From Melieria omissa (lineage: Eukaryota > Arthropoda > Insecta > Diptera > Ulidiidae): 64,000 nt of DNA. Shown here one piece after another: positions 1 through 13,038 of the stretch. The translations under genes were made by a program, and so were the position numbers. A model generated the notes under the pieces. That model had not been told where the DNA came from. It did no database searches and saw nothing but the letters and a program-made list of their open reading frames with translations. The first letter of the stretch is position 1. Each line of letters begins with the position of its first letter. The stretch is from assembly GCA_963971225.1 (NCBI GenBank), contig OZ020267.1, positions 153,813,920 through 153,877,919 of the forward strand, read 5' to 3'.

Positions 1-263
1 ACATTTTGAAACAGAGAGTTTTTCAATTCTGTGTACAAAACAAGCTTTGGTGTCATCTACGCAGAAAATTCAGTATTCTAAAAACACTGATTGAAGAAGC
101 CTTTTGAAAAATTTAACTTGCCATTTCTTGAAGCTACCAACTGCCCGGCATTGAAATGGAAAAAATGCCCAAATATTATAGAAAACTGTTGTGCCTTTTT
201 CTAGTGTTTTAAATTAAAAACGCTTTGGAAAAAAACTTTTTTATATATTTCCAAGATACTCAC
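1..263 (-). other. Intron 1 (partial) of the T-box gene
   Basis: This is the stretch downstream of the splice donor of the exon at 264-489, read on the minus strand. The donor is GTGAGTAT, written as its complement just left of base 264. No acceptor or further exon is visible before the window edge. The sequence is AT-rich and otherwise featureless. Confidence 0.65.
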
Positions 264-489
264 TTGCACTGCGCACCGACGACTCGCGGCTGGAGGCGTC
301 CTCGCGCGCCATTATCGCCGCTATGGAGAAATCCGTCGCGGAGCCGACGGCATTTTTGCTCGCCGTCGTGGTGGTCGTGGAGGCCACTGCGGCGCTGCCC
401 ACAGCCGCCGCGGCTGCAGCGGCTGCCGCACTGGACACTGTGGGCGGCAGCACGCCGTTGCACAGATAAGGATGCGAGCCTACGAGCAT
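264..489 (-). CDS. First coding exon of a Tbx20-class T-box transcription factor (midline/H15 type), partial
   Basis: The exon encodes 75 codons plus one base, starting at the ATG at 489-487 and ending at a donor (GTGAGTAT) immediately after base 264, phase 1. Visible features are a short N-terminus MLVGSHPYLCNG, a run of nine alanines (residues 21-29), a Thr/Ser-rich linker, and the heptapeptide FSIAAIM (residues 54-60) followed by an acidic, serine-rich tail. FSIAA(I/L)M is the engrailed-homology-1 (eh1) motif found near the N-terminus of Tbx20 proteins, including Drosophila Midline and H15, where it recruits the co-repressor Groucho. These nuclear factors pattern the embryonic epidermis, heart and nervous system. 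The T-box itself must lie in later exons left of the window. The frame stays open upstream to about 630 but has no in-frame ATG, so 489 is the first usable start. Which paralogue it is cannot be decided; an unrelated eh1 protein is the main alternative. Confidence 0.72.
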
Positions 490-3270
490 TGCAGCGGTGC
501 GGGCGGCAATCGTTGGCGATGGCACTGCTGATTGCGAGCAGTAAATCGAGTTGATTTTCTTGGGTTTTTCTTCTTGATATTTTGATTGAACAAATTTTTG
601 GTCAAATTGTTGTTGCAAAACGGGGACCAAGGGGTGTTTTGTGGGGTCAGCACTTGTTTAACACTTTCCGTTTTAATTTAGCATATTTCTTTCGAAACAA
701 TGTTGAAACACTTTTGCAAAAATGCAGCTTATTTGATTTTTTTTTCGTTTTATTTCAGTTAAAAGTCCGCTCGAGTGTGAATTTTCGCATCGTCGACTTG
801 ACGTTTTGGCCGACGTGAAACTGTTGGGTTATGTGGGCAGTGTCACGGGTGCAGATGTGCGGGCGGATGTGTCTCCAAACACTTCCACTGACTGCAGAAA
901 AATAAAACACAGCGACGGCACTGAACGGAGACGAAGCGACAACGCGTGTGCACACAACACAAGGCAAACGACGACGAACTGACTGGCAGCAGGAACGCGG
1001 CACAGCTCGGAAGCGGTGGCAGCAACGGCCGCAGCGGTGGCAGTAGCTCAAAACCAGTATGCGGTGCTGGTAGGTTGAGAACACGGACACATACACACGC
1101 ACACATGCGCGAACTCTTCTTCTTCGGCCGGAGTGAGGAAAAAACCTGAAAGGCAACAGTGGCAGCGACGAGAGTGGAAGCGGGAAAAAATCAATGGAAC
1201 TGCCAACTGGGCCGGGCTGGCTGCCGGGGCCGCTGGTGTTGTGTGCGAGCGGGAAAAAGAAAAATGTATCTGCCGCTGAAAAACACACACGCACACACAG
1301 CAACAACTCGCACTTGCTGCTGTGAAAATGAGCGAGAGTGGCAACGCCTTATGCGAGGTTGTTGTTGGTGGAAAGAGCGCCGTGTTAAGGGAAACATGCG
1401 ACGAGTGGAGAAACACTCAACACTCAGCGACAAATTCCAATTCGAATTTTGGCTGCGATAATTTTTGTGTGAAAAGTGTGTTTTTTCGGGAGGTGGCCGG
1501 AGGGTGGCGACCGCACAGCTGCAGCAGACGGAAAGAGATGTACATAGGCGCGACATATGGCCGCTGAGCGGTTTTTTTTGGTATGTTTCCCCTACTTCCC
1601 CACTTACTCCAACCACGAACAATGCGAGCTAGTCGGAGAGTGGGCTGTGCCTGGACCGGGTGAGTGAGTGTTGGTGTTGGTGTTGGCGTCGGTGTGTGCC
1701 CCTTCTCGCCTCGTTCGTCATAATTCATTTGCAATTAAAAATGTCGGCACTGTTGGTCTCTCGTTCGCGCGCGCTGCGTGCATCGCATTCGTGCGTACGC
1801 GCACCCGACATGAGCTTCAGAATTACAAGGGGGCCGGGTCGGTGGGGCGGCGACGTTGACGTCGTTGCGTTTATGAAGTGTAAACGTCTCGGCTGCGGTT
1901 TTTCAAATTTTTTCCGGCGTCGACTTTTTGTCGATTTTTCCACTTCGATTCTCCGCTCTTACGGTTGCTGCAGAGTTTGAGTTGTTTTTCCTGTTGCAAG
2001 TTCAGTGTTTCAGGTGTTTCCAACACGTTCCGCTGAGCTGGCCCCCCTGCTACCAACGTGGCATATGTTGAGTGCAATTGGCTTTCGCCATGGCACAGCG
2101 GCGTGTCCTGACTCTGGCTGGTGTTGAGTTGTTGCTGTGTGGCAGCGTGTGAGTGTGTGTGGGTGGCTGGTAAATTGCGTTGAGCGTTCGCGTTGAAATG
2201 TTGAAACGTTGGTGTTGACTTTTTACTGCTGGTGTCTTTCGTACAATGATTGCCGTTGACTATTTGGTGCTTTCATTAATTTGGCTGATTTTTGTGAAAT
2301 ACTTGAATGGTGCTAATGGCGTGAAATAATTTAAATTTCTTCATCTTTCATGGAGGATGAAATTTTTTACTTTTGACTAAACATTTAGTCATCCCGAAGC
2401 TTTTCTGTCAGCATCCAATTGTTCAAACATGACTTGTCCCAGTAAACCGGGACTTGCCCGCAACTTGGCATCGTTGACACCGAAGTCAACTCATAAACGA
2501 TTCTACGTATCGGCAAAATACTGATTTCTATTAAATGATTAAATGCTTTCATGATCCTAACTGCAGTTGCGAATGCATTACCCAAATAATGTTTCCACCA
2601 ATTTAACTGAAATAAAAAACTTACAAATTTATTGAAGACTCTTCTGACACATGCAGAATGATAACTTTGTGTGTGGTCAAGTTGTCAGTCGTTTTATTAT
2701 CCTTGAAAAATATGCCTCATACTTCAATAATAAAATATTAAATTTCCCAAATGCTCAGACTTCGTACACGTTTTTAATTACCCATAATGACAGCACTTGG
2801 GTTCGCTTTGTTGGCAGCCGCTCTCTCACCCACTCAGCCCAAGTTGTCAGGCTGTGTAAACGACACTTTTCTGTTTTCGACCATTGCCTCAATTAGCGAA
2901 TGTTTATTTTTTCAAAAGTTTCGCTTTGAACGCGGCCGAATGGCCACTTGACTGCACCGTGGGACATGAAAAACAACAAGTGCAATAAATTAAAATATGT
3001 CGAGGATCTTCAAGTATCTGTACTTCCATATGTGGGTTGTGTGCCTTTGTGTTGTTCTAACATTGTTGTTGTTGCTTTGTTTGACTTTCGGTGCGCATTG
3101 TTCGCGCCGTGACATTCGGTGACACACGTCGCAACTGCACTTGTGAGGCCGTGTGCAGACTCTGGCGGCGAACGGTGGCGGTGACACATACGACAAGCGC
3201 CTGAAACGCAGCGCGAACACACACGTTGAAGTGTCAAAGTGACACTCGTACAAATAATGGGGATTTACGC

Positions 3271-3295
3271 ACAACAACAACAACAACAACAACAA
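3271..3295 (+). repeat. (CAA)n microsatellite
   Basis: A pure run of about eight CAA units. Similar short CAA or TTG runs recur through the window, as is typical of fly intergenic DNA. Confidence 0.9.
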
Positions 3296-4078
3296 GCCAG
3301 GGAGAAAGTCAAGTCAACGGACTGTCAGTGCAACGACAGCGACAGCTCGAGCGGATTTAAGACAATCAATTGGAGAGAAAAGTGTCAGGTTACAGAAATC
3401 ACACGCACTTGAGCGCTGCCACAAGGAGCGCACTCACCGAGGGTGAGTGGCGCAGCAACCAGGAAGCGGCCGCAGCGACTAAGCCGCTCGAGCATCCGGC
3501 TGCGGTGCTGCGAGGTTAGGGCGGCCGCAGGATATTTGGGCTAATTGGCGCGCTGCGGCATGTCTTGTTGCAATTGTTTCGGAATGAATTCATTGTTTTT
3601 GTAGTAGACTTGGCGTCTAATGAAGTTGACGAACTGTCAGTGGGCCAACGTATTTTTAATTTTCATATTTTGCCATCAGTTTAATTGATATGATGAAGGT
3701 TTTACTTTCGGAAGGCGAGAAGGTTGAGACGTGTAACCGGGTCTTTGCCATTTCGTTGGATTGCGACAGTTTTTGAGAAAGTTGTAAAAGGTAAGAACAA
3801 AGGTCGTTGAGGTGGAAAAACCGTTTAATTGCAGTGACAAAGGTTGGGAACTGAAAAACGTTGGACGGTTAGGGGAGTTGAGGGGATAAGGAAGACAGGA
3901 ATAGGTGTTTCCTATTGACTTATAAGTCAAGAAAATTAAATGCTTTGCGACGGTTCAATGTTAGATGTGCAACATTGCTGTGAAGTTCAAACGTCTGACT
4001 TTGGTGCTGGATTAAACGTATTTGTATTGGCCACTGTAAGAATGTTCTTTAAAAATTGTAATCTTCATATATACACTT

Positions 4079-4096
4079 ATGTATGTATGTATGTAC
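4079..4096 (+). repeat. (TGTA)n microsatellite
   Basis: Short tandem tetranucleotide repeat of TATG/TGTA units. Confidence 0.85.
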
Positions 4097-7000
4097 TTAT
4101 GTAAAACTCGCAAATTACTACCAGTTACTAGTAAATATGTAAAATAATGCGTTCACAGCCCAAAATGTATGCAAGCAATGAACGCTCACCGCTGCTTGCG
4201 GCAATGGCGGCTACCGTCGACCACAACCTCAAAACCTGCACTCGTGTCAGCGCCATCGCCAATTCGCATCAAGCCGGCCACATCCAGTGCGACAGGCAAC
4301 TGGAAGCCGCTTATAGGCGCAACACTGGCAGAGCAAACATGTGCCGGATGATGATAAGCACGCAAGGCCACCTTGCCGCAAATACGTAAATTCATACATA
4401 TGGTAAATATGTACATATGTACGTATATGCACAACAACAACAATGCATGCTGCGCCTCCGCCATGGCTTGCGGCGGCCGCCTGCGTGCATTGTGTGACAA
4501 TTTCACATTCCACGCCAGCGCGCGATGGCGCTGGGAAATTGCATTTCATTTTTGATTGTGTGTGTGCGTGTGTGCTTACACACGCGCTGGGCGCTTTTAG
4601 ACAAGTGAAAAAACGTTAGTAATTATACAAAATTATGGACATTTGCATGTCGGCTGCACGTGGGCGCAGCGGTGCGGCGTGGGGTAATTGCCGGCAAATG
4701 GGCGTTGCATGTGGACACTGCTGTGGGCGTTGAGTGGAGTGCAGTGGCAGTGGGAGGTTAGAGGTGTTTTCTGGTGTTGTTGTTGTTGTCGAACGTTTGG
4801 GTGCTTAAAAATAATTGTTAATGCGCCACAATAAACAAATAATAAAAATGCCAACATGTGAGCGACAAACCAACGTTGGGTTGGCTGTTCATTTGTTGGC
4901 GCTGCAAAGTTACTGCACGGAAATAGGTTAGGAAATTATTGAGAGGTTATTTGGTTTGTTTTTTTAATTGCTGACAAGCACAAATATATTAAATGAATAC
5001 AATTCAAGTATGTAAATTTGTATAGAGTGCGTCTCAGAGGAATGTGTACATCGACCTTTAGCATAGCTTGAGCGCCAAATATAGCTAAAGAGTTTGGCTA
5101 CATTTCCGCAGCTAGCGGCACGCGCCTTGAAGCCATTTCCTGCTGCACTTCATCAGACGTTTCGTTCGACACATCACTTGACTTCGAAGAGCCATTAGGC
5201 TTATCAGCGACGGAGCAGCGCCCTCAAGACGCCCACTCACTGCTGCAACCTGAGTGAATGGAGGGGTTTGATATTGTTTTGAATTTAAGAACTTCATACT
5301 TCACAACTTGATGCCAACACTCGCTCCGCAATTGGCCATGCCTCGTCTGATTTGAGTGGATGTCTGCGACATTGTTTCAACCGCATGCGGCATGGCACGG
5401 GCTCCCTCCCGAGCGTTGCGAATGCGACAACGCTGTCGGCTTGCAATGTTTCCGCATTGTGTTTTGCCATTTAAGCAAATCACCGACAACAAATGTAAAA
5501 CATGGCAGTGGGCCAGCGCGCAGTTCTTTGTGCACATTGATTTGTTGTCGGTGCGTCCGGCCGGCCGGCCGACCGACGGGCCTCCTGCCTGCGGCATGCC
5601 GCTCACTGTGCCGCCTTCGTGTCCATGCTTGCTGCTCAATGACAGTTGACAATGTGCGTTTGTCAAATGCCATGTCGATCGCCCCTTTTGCCGTTGTCGT
5701 TCACTCTGAGCAAATATTAATTTATTTCGTTTTCTCGATTTTTTGCGCCTCTGCAAATATTTACAAAATATTTTCGTTTTGTTGTGCTGTAAACGCCTTC
5801 AAATCCCAACAATCGGGCGAAATGATTCAATGGAAGGTGGAAGGCTGAGGCGCGCTGAGTCCACAGGGAACGCAGTAATGCCTGGGTCCGGCTGCGTCTG
5901 GCTGTTGCGTTATTAATTGAAGTCTGCGCGCCAGCGGTTGCTGTAAGGAGTAGAAAAACCGCCAATCGGCGCACACAGTAGCTCCTTCCATGTGTTGTCT
6001 GCGTTGTCTCTAGGGTGTGCTTGGAGCGGTGAACCGTTAGAGTGGCAAGTACACAGAGAGAGCCAGAAAACCACTGAAAAACGTAGCGGTTTTTCTCAGC
6101 TCAAGCAAAGGCGAAGTAAGGTTAGGTCGAAGACGCCGATACAACGAAAAAATATTAACGCTTGGGAATTCCTTAAACCAAGGATGCTCTCTTTTCTCAA
6201 CGCGTTTCAGTTGCCTTTTATTGGCCATAAAAAATGGTTTGTGTGTTGGTTTGCAGAGCGCAAAGTTTGGATTAGCATTGAATATTTGTTGCTCGGCAGC
6301 ACCTGCGTTTCTTTGTTGCTTTCTTTTCTTTACTCTGACTAACAAAACTAGATTGCAAACACTTTCGAAACATGCGCGCTGCGGTTGCGCCGTCAGCCAC
6401 CGCAAAGTCAATGCGTCGCGCACACAAAAGCGCATCGTAAAACTCGATTCGTGCATTGGTGAATAGAAAGAAATTCCCGGTATTACAGCAAACCGGAGGA
6501 GCAGAAAAGAGGCGCATAAATCTTTCTTGTAGAGTCATAAAATTTCAGGCTGATAGTCAGCGGCGCAAGGAGACCGCAGCGCACTTCGCCAGTTCGACCG
6601 CCGCCGAAGTAGCGTGAGGCAAGAACACAATGCAACAAATGTCACACCTCCGAACACTGCAACTCACGCCACAAGATGCCACAACAAGCAGTCTAAGAGA
6701 CAGACAGCGAGAACCAGTGCAGTCGCCAATTGACTGTCGCACTGTCAAAGAGGCGCGAAATTGAAACTCTAACGAGAGAACGAAAAGCGCATAAATCTCT
6801 TCATGTGTGTGTTTTCGCTGTCTTTCGGTAATTTGACTCATTAACAATTTTTGCTTTTGTGTTGTTGTTTTATCGGAAGGGCACCAAAGCATTGAAATGT
6901 GTGTTTTTCACATTTTATGATATTTAAGAGGGGCCCGAAAATATTTTGTCGCATAAATCACAACTTAAACGATGCATGAATTGAAAAATTGAGCGGAATT

Positions 7001-8059
7001 GAAGGCATTTGGTTTTTTACTGAATGCGTTTTATTTGATATACTTTTGTTAGACCAACCGCACATATTTCTGTATTTATGTATGTATGTAGACACTGCTG
7101 AGGGTCGAGTGACGCCCAGAGTTGAAATAGAAGACGCCCAGATCTGGCGATTGAAACTAATTTATATAGAATACAAAGTCAATGATGGTAACTTTTGTAT
7201 CAATGCTTCTCCGTTCTGTGCATCTGGAGCCAATACGAAGCGATCACTGAATCATCCCCAAGGAAAACTATTAAATTAATTGCTTATTCACCAAAGTCCA
7301 AGCACTCGTATAAGCTTTTTCAATTGCTTTATCTTTTTGTCTTGAGACGCAAATTAATTCTTAATTTCTTCGGCTTAACACGGCGTGTAATCCGACGCTG
7401 CGTACTCAGGACTCCACCCTTCTTGTGCACCTCAACACTTAATTTGCATTTCCAGCTGCCGTGAGGCTTGGCTTACCTAATTACAGGCTCAATTGCACCA
7501 CGAACAGGGTTTTAGTGCACTCATTACTCGGCTTGCAACAACAACAACAACAATGCGCTGCATCGGGAACAACGCCCATCTTTGTGGCGCGACGATTTAA
7601 AACGACTTGAATTAGTACAAAAATATAGCCTTGAGTTCAAGTGAAATTAGTTTATGATGTCATGGACTTGGCGGTTAAAAGTTAATCAGGGGCGAAGCCC
7701 TTGCGACCTCAACAATGGGTATCTACGTGTCCTTAGACGACCGCATAACTGGTAGTCTTAATTCTGTACTTGGGGAAATTCTTGAATTGTATTTATTGTA
7801 TGAAATCGTTGTACCTGCGAATGCCATAAAGGATTTAGAAGAATCGGTTACTCAATAAAAACATTCAAACGACAGATAAATATGTGGAATGTAAAATAAA
7901 ACTCTTTTCCTTTGAACTGCAACTGTTCTTGTGAAAATTATTACTTTCTAAGAAAAAGTGTTTAATTTGTATGAATGTAACGTGTGGGGCATGAAATAGG
8001 AACAAATTTTAAATGTCAGTAATAAACTGTTACATACACGTACAAGTTATTTAATTTGG

Positions 8060-8320
8060 TTACAGTTTATTAAAAAGTTTTGACACTTCAGTTAATTTAC
8101 AAAAATAATTGACTCCATTGCGGCTCGCTTTCATTGACCGCTGAATTCCATTTGTATCAATGTTTTTTAGCACTTTTCGGATTTTATAAATCAAGCAGCC
8201 CACATTTTTGGCGCGATATCCTTTGGAATATACCTTCCTTTTCAAGTTTGTCCAAAAAGTTTCAATTGGTCTTAATTGTGGAACATTTTTGGGGGTGAAA
8301 CTCTTTCGGTACAAATTCAA
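8060..8320 (-). pseudogene. Tc1/mariner-superfamily transposase, C-terminal fragment
   Basis: An 86-codon open stretch contains VPQLRPIETFW. This matches the C-terminal signature of Tc1/mariner-superfamily transposases, in which the glutamate (or aspartate) after RPI is the third metal-binding residue of the catalytic core. It is followed by KRKVYSKGYRAKN, a basic segment usual in these tails. The upstream catalytic part is not readable in one frame. The fragment lies inside the 7980-9028 element in the expected orientation. It is a relic of DNA cut-and-paste transposition and not a host gene. Confidence 0.7.
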
Positions 8321-8703
8321 TTTTGCGATAGAAACTTCGCTGGAAACTTTGTTTTTGCAATATGCTTTTCTTTCTCAGGCGCTTTGTGGTCAGAAGACCC
8401 AAAATAATATTTTAGTTGCCATTGATTCTCCTCAACGTAAAATATGACTCCATAACACAGATGTGAGGCGAACCACACGAAAAATATTTTTTGAAAAGTC
8501 GGTTTTGATAACTGCTGCTTGCCTGTTGGTAATAGCTGGAACTTTTTTTTTTCAATTTGCGCTTTATGTCTAATTATTCGGCGTATTTCCTGAACAACAT
8601 CGTACTTCCTTACCAATTGTCTGCAGAATTTAGCACTTTGCTCAACGATATCAATTTTCAAATAAGAACGAACTTCAATGTTCTCTAAAAGTCCTTTTTT
8701 CAC
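8321..8703 (-). pseudogene. Degraded middle part of the same transposase
   Basis: An open frame on the same strand contains fragments such as KPTFQKIFFVWFASHLCYG, which loosely resemble the 'KFxxKxxVWxxIS' segment between the first and second catalytic aspartates of Tc1/mariner transposases. It runs into the C-terminal fragment through a frameshift near 8317-8320. Homology here is weak and partly inferred from position inside the element. Confidence 0.4.
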
Positions 8704-9030
8704 CGATCCTGTTTTCTTTCAATGCTTATTTTATTCTCGAACAACTGAGTCGTCTTATAGATGACGGTTTTTTGGAATCCTATCTTTTTAAAGTAGTGGA
8801 AAGCTTTTTCGTGGTGGGATTTTCTTCACAAAACTTCCAAATCAGTTGCTGACGTTGTAGTTCTGCATTTTACCAAGATAAATGCCCAAAATATGGATTT
8901 GTGGTACTTATTGGTTTAACATAAATATTGTTTAAATTTTTGCACATATGTATATTTTTGTTTGAGAGTTGTATACCTTGTTTTCTATGCAAACTTTTTT
9001 ATTTGTTCGTATTTCATTCCCCACACGTTA

Positions 9031-12000
9031 TGTAAATTCACAAATATTTTCTTATTTCATGAGAAAAATTCAAACAGTGTCAAATATGCAATTCAATATT
9101 TATTTTTTTAATTCAATAAAAAAAACACTTTTATGGCAAAATCGCTGTAATTTTCTTATTATTTCTTTCCTTTGTTCGTATCATATATCGACGATTCAAA
9201 AAAAAAGTTTTCTTTCAACAATTCCGCCAACTTTGATCCGTTGCCGCTGCTCCAGGACATCATTCAAAAGTGCGGTTATCCGGGCGGCACTTGCGAGGTG
9301 TCAATTACAGCACCCCAGGCCATCGGAAAGCCGGCATTTAAGCCATTACACCCTCACGTGCACGCTACGCCCAGCGGAAAAAGGACCACAAACGAAACGG
9401 TTTTTCCTATTTTTGCGCGAAACCTTAAAACACTGAACGACCGCCTGGCACTTCCTGCTGCGCACGTGTTGCGCCCAGAAACCAGAATTTGGAGAAAATG
9501 TGAGCGACCAAATTGCTGTAAAAATAAGTTGAAAATTTAATGATTTGTTCGATTGCTCAGCTTCTGCTGCAGGGTGGGCGTGACCCTTGGCACCTGAGCC
9601 CGAAACATCGAAATAAGAAGGAAGTAATTTTTTACTTGCGGCGATTTAAACTGCAAACAAAAGGCATTCGCTCATTTTCTGGTAGCCATCGAGGGTCTTT
9701 TGACACCTGCACACGATTTGGAAAATGGAAATGACTAAATGTTAGCAATTTCTGTAATTGCTCGTTGCGTTTGCAGTAATTGCAGTGCGGGCGGTCGGTC
9801 GGTTTCACTTTCACTTCAATGCACAAATTAATTGCAGAGTTTCGGAGGCAGTTGTTTTAAAATCCAGTTAATACCAAAACTTATAATTAATAAAATATAA
9901 CTAAAAGCTTTTTACTTTAGTGCAATAATTTTTTATAATTATTTCTCTCTTAAATAAATAAAAATAATTACAAATTCAATTGTGAACAGTTTTTGCAATT
10001 TTGCGCTCTCAATGGCAGCTAATGAAGTTGATTTGATTTCGGAAAGAGCTCGTTTCCCGCTCGAATCAAAAGCACATTGTCTGTCAGATAGTCAGTGACG
10101 GTGCCAGCACTCGTAAAATCGCACAGCGTAACGTCTAAATTGATTTTGATTTCAGCAAAAGGACTCACAACACGAAACATGTTCTTTTTGTCATAAATTT
10201 CAGTGCCTTTCAAGGCGAACACCGAACAAGTCAGGCAGAGTTGCTCCAAATTGCATTCACATTTTCTCCGACCACATTTAATGGCCGAGGATGCTGCGGC
10301 ATCTGCCAAATACCGGCTCAGCCAGCCAAACCAAATCTTGCTCGATCCCTGCCGCCAAGGACCCGAGCGGCCATAGATCATTCCTTGCCGCAACAATGGT
10401 CCCGTAATTTGAATTCCCTTCTTCTGTTTATGTTTGTGCTTTGCCAACAAAATATTAAAATTTCATATTTCACAGACATTTGATTGCGATGCGCCATTCA
10501 AATGTGGATTGAAGGAAGCAACTGCAGCGCGGCGTCTGTGTGCGGTTTGTGACATTCGCATAAATGTTTGGGCCATGGCATCAATCATAATTAACGCGCG
10601 AGGTAGGGAATGCGATTTCGTTGTGTTCAGGTTTGGGAAATTGAGTAAATACATTTCGACTCTGTTTTTGCATCTTTTGTCTACTAAATTCAATTCTCTC
10701 TCAGTGTCAAATAAACATGGCCACATGTTTTCAAAGCATTCAAATATTCCTTAAGAAACCCAAACTGTGTTTTACTTATTTTCGATGTGGAAATATTTTG
10801 TGGGGCGTTAGCTGCAAATCTCATAAATCAGCCGGCAACTCAGCCGAGTCCACCCACAACACGAATGCAAAACGCCAAACGAAGTCGCAACGAGTGAAAT
10901 GTCAATGAGCGCACAGCAAACAAAAAATGTGTGAAAGTGTTATGAGTTGTCAGATTAGGCGACTTAAGTGTCTCGCACACTCACACACATGTTCGCACGC
11001 ACCGCAAGCCGGGTGGTCCCGCTGGCATCCTTCATCCTTTCAAACTGTGGCCATTTGAATGCATTTCTTGTGCTGTTTACTCGTGTTGTTGTTGTTGTTG
11101 TAGTGTGGGTAGTTTGACGCCTTTTCGTTACGCTTGTTGCGAGCATTTCGAGCTCACATTACACAAAATTGGACCCAGCCGTCAAAGTTGCATAATTTAA
11201 GAAGTGAAATGAAAAGAAGAAGAAGAAGATAAAGGAGCCACGAACGCCGAAGGTCGGTTGAAGGTGTTGCCAAAACAGTCAACGTGTGTGGGCCCAAAGC
11301 CGCCAGTGTGCGACAACGTACGTCGGAAGTGGAAATTTGAGGCGTCAACAGTTGAAATCCGTTTAAAATGCATTTTGCAGACAGCAGCAACTGCCGCTGC
11401 CGTTGCTGCGAGCCAATCACTCAATTAGCAGGTGAAACGTTGAAGCGCTGCCTCAGGCGTCAAAGGGCTAAGCAGCGTCTGAAGCTGAAACTGTCCATCA
11501 ACCGTATCAAATTAATTCGAGTCCTTTCTTTGTTCGCCGTGCAACTGTCTCGCCGCTGCGGTTGCTCGGCGCATTGCGTGCGTTGCATGTTCGGGCAGCA
11601 TCTGAATTTTGTGGAATTCGTTTTCAATACAATTGGCATTGCCTGGCATCATTAAGCGTTGCTGCTCAATTCATTTGCCAGATGACACGTTTGGCTGCGG
11701 CAGCGTGTTTTTTGTTGCTTTCTGTTTCTGCGACCTTATGTTGCAGCAGCACGCACCACGCACCAGCAAAGTGAGCCAAAGCGAACAAATGACAATGCAA
11801 CAATAAAGAACGTAACAGTGCCAATGCTTAATTGCAGCAAAACTGCCGTTAAAAGTGGCGCACAGTGCTGCCACTCGCATCGAATGCCATTAGCGTAATT
11901 AGATCTTCGGCTGCTCGCAGCGCTTCTTCGTGGCCGATGATAGTTTGTTGGCTGCCTGCTGCCGTTCCACAGCTCCTTTGCGTGTGGCCCTGCGCTCTTC

Positions 12001-13038
12001 GCCCCTCGCCCACGCCGGCAACAAGCGGCATAATTTGATGAAATGCCCCGCCAACAGCAGCTTCGGCGTTGGCCATAAACTCGCATGTCCTCGGCCCCGG
12101 TCCTGTTGGCACCACTTCTACTGGCGCCGCCGCCACCGTTTCACCAATTTTTTACCATTTTCGTAGTGACAGTTGTTGTTGCTTTTATATTGGTACGTGC
12201 GCAATTTGTTTACAATCAGCATAATTGCTTACGCGTCGCCGCTGACCTCACGTTGGCTGCAACGCTTCAGTTTAATTTTTCCCATGGGTGCGCTGCCCAT
12301 CACGGCCCGCGCGCCTCGCCGCATCGGCGAACGTGTGCACCGAGGACTGAGTACTGGAGGACTGCGTTCGGTGGCCGTTGGTAATTAGCTGAAATGATTA
12401 AGTGATGCGGCTTCTAAGTAGCGCGCGCAATTACATTAACTTATGTCAGTGGGCAGCGTTTCTCCTCTTCTGATTTCGTTTCCGTTTTCTTTCGCTGTCG
12501 ATATTCAAATTAATTTCGTTGGGAATTGCGTGAAATGAAAATTCCAAGTACGTGCCGGCAGCAAACACGGCGAAATTCGGCACTAAAGCAATAAATTTTC
12601 ATGGTTATTTCGAATTTCCATTAACGTTGCTGAGAAGGCACTCAAAACGCGCTGTTTCTTAGTATACTTTCAAAATAATTCTCAATAAGAAGGACAAAGT
12701 TGACATATTTGAACAATTTTCGTTTACAATAACTTTTAGAAATAAATAAATAAATAACATGAGTTGAGTTTGAGTTTTAAGCGAAAAGTTTAGCCTTTAA
12801 ATCATGTACCCCCGTCTCACAAGTCACGTCTTTCATAGGCTACTGAATATACTTATACACATACAAACATACATACATACATTTATATGATGATTTAGGA
12901 GCGAAAAATTATTTAGATTATATTGTATTAAATTATTATTATTATTTAATACTTCAACATTTTAAGATAAAAAACAAATATTAAAAAATTAAAAAAATTA
13001 CTTTAAAATAAAAATACAAATACTAAAAAATATTACTA
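9031..13038. other. Intergenic DNA, no gene recognised
   Basis: Mixed AT- and GC-rich sequence lies between the Tc1-superfamily remnant and the Helitron. It contains short (GTT)n near 11084-11101, a GAA run near 11217-11230 and a CATA run near 12862-12882. Open frames of up to about 140 codons occur (for example minus strand 10450-10019) but show no domains or start/splice context that I trust. The last ~130 bases are very AT-rich, like the DNA right of the Helitron. Confidence 0.5.
12862..12882 (+). repeat. (CATA)n microsatellite
   Basis: Short tandem CATA units, slightly imperfect. Confidence 0.8.

Larger units (their letters stand above)
490..7979. other. 5' leader, promoter side and upstream flank of the T-box gene; no other gene seen
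   Basis: This region lies upstream of the T-box start codon and should hold its 5' UTR, transcription start and proximal regulatory DNA. The first ~140 bases beyond the ATG are stop-free in frame and are probably leader. The rest is GC/AT-patchy intergenic DNA with simple repeats: CAA runs near 3271-3295 and 7537-7552, and TGTA repeats near 4079-4096. No open frame here has recognisable protein features, and no transposon ends were found. Confidence 0.5.
7980..9028 (-). mobile_element. Tc1/mariner-superfamily element remnant (1049 bp)
   Basis: The ends form an inverted repeat starting ACGTGTGGGG and continuing for about 28 bases with two mismatches. The element is flanked on both sides by the dinucleotide TA (7978-7979 and 9029-9030), the target of this superfamily. 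The minus strand keeps pieces of a transposase. The best piece is its C-terminus, with a block resembling the conserved tail 'PxxxPQLRPIExFW' that carries the last catalytic acidic residue. The central part is scrambled by frameshifts and deletions, so the copy is dead. The exact clade cannot be fixed from this fragment. Confidence 0.82.

Noticed and set aside
976..990. Possible initiator (TCAGTT on the minus strand) for the T-box gene
   Set aside because: A six-base match is expected often by chance, and no downstream promoter element at the right distance was seen.
10019..10450. 143-codon open frame, minus strand
   Set aside because: Reads more protein-like than most but I recognise no motif, and there is no supporting splice or neighbour evidence.
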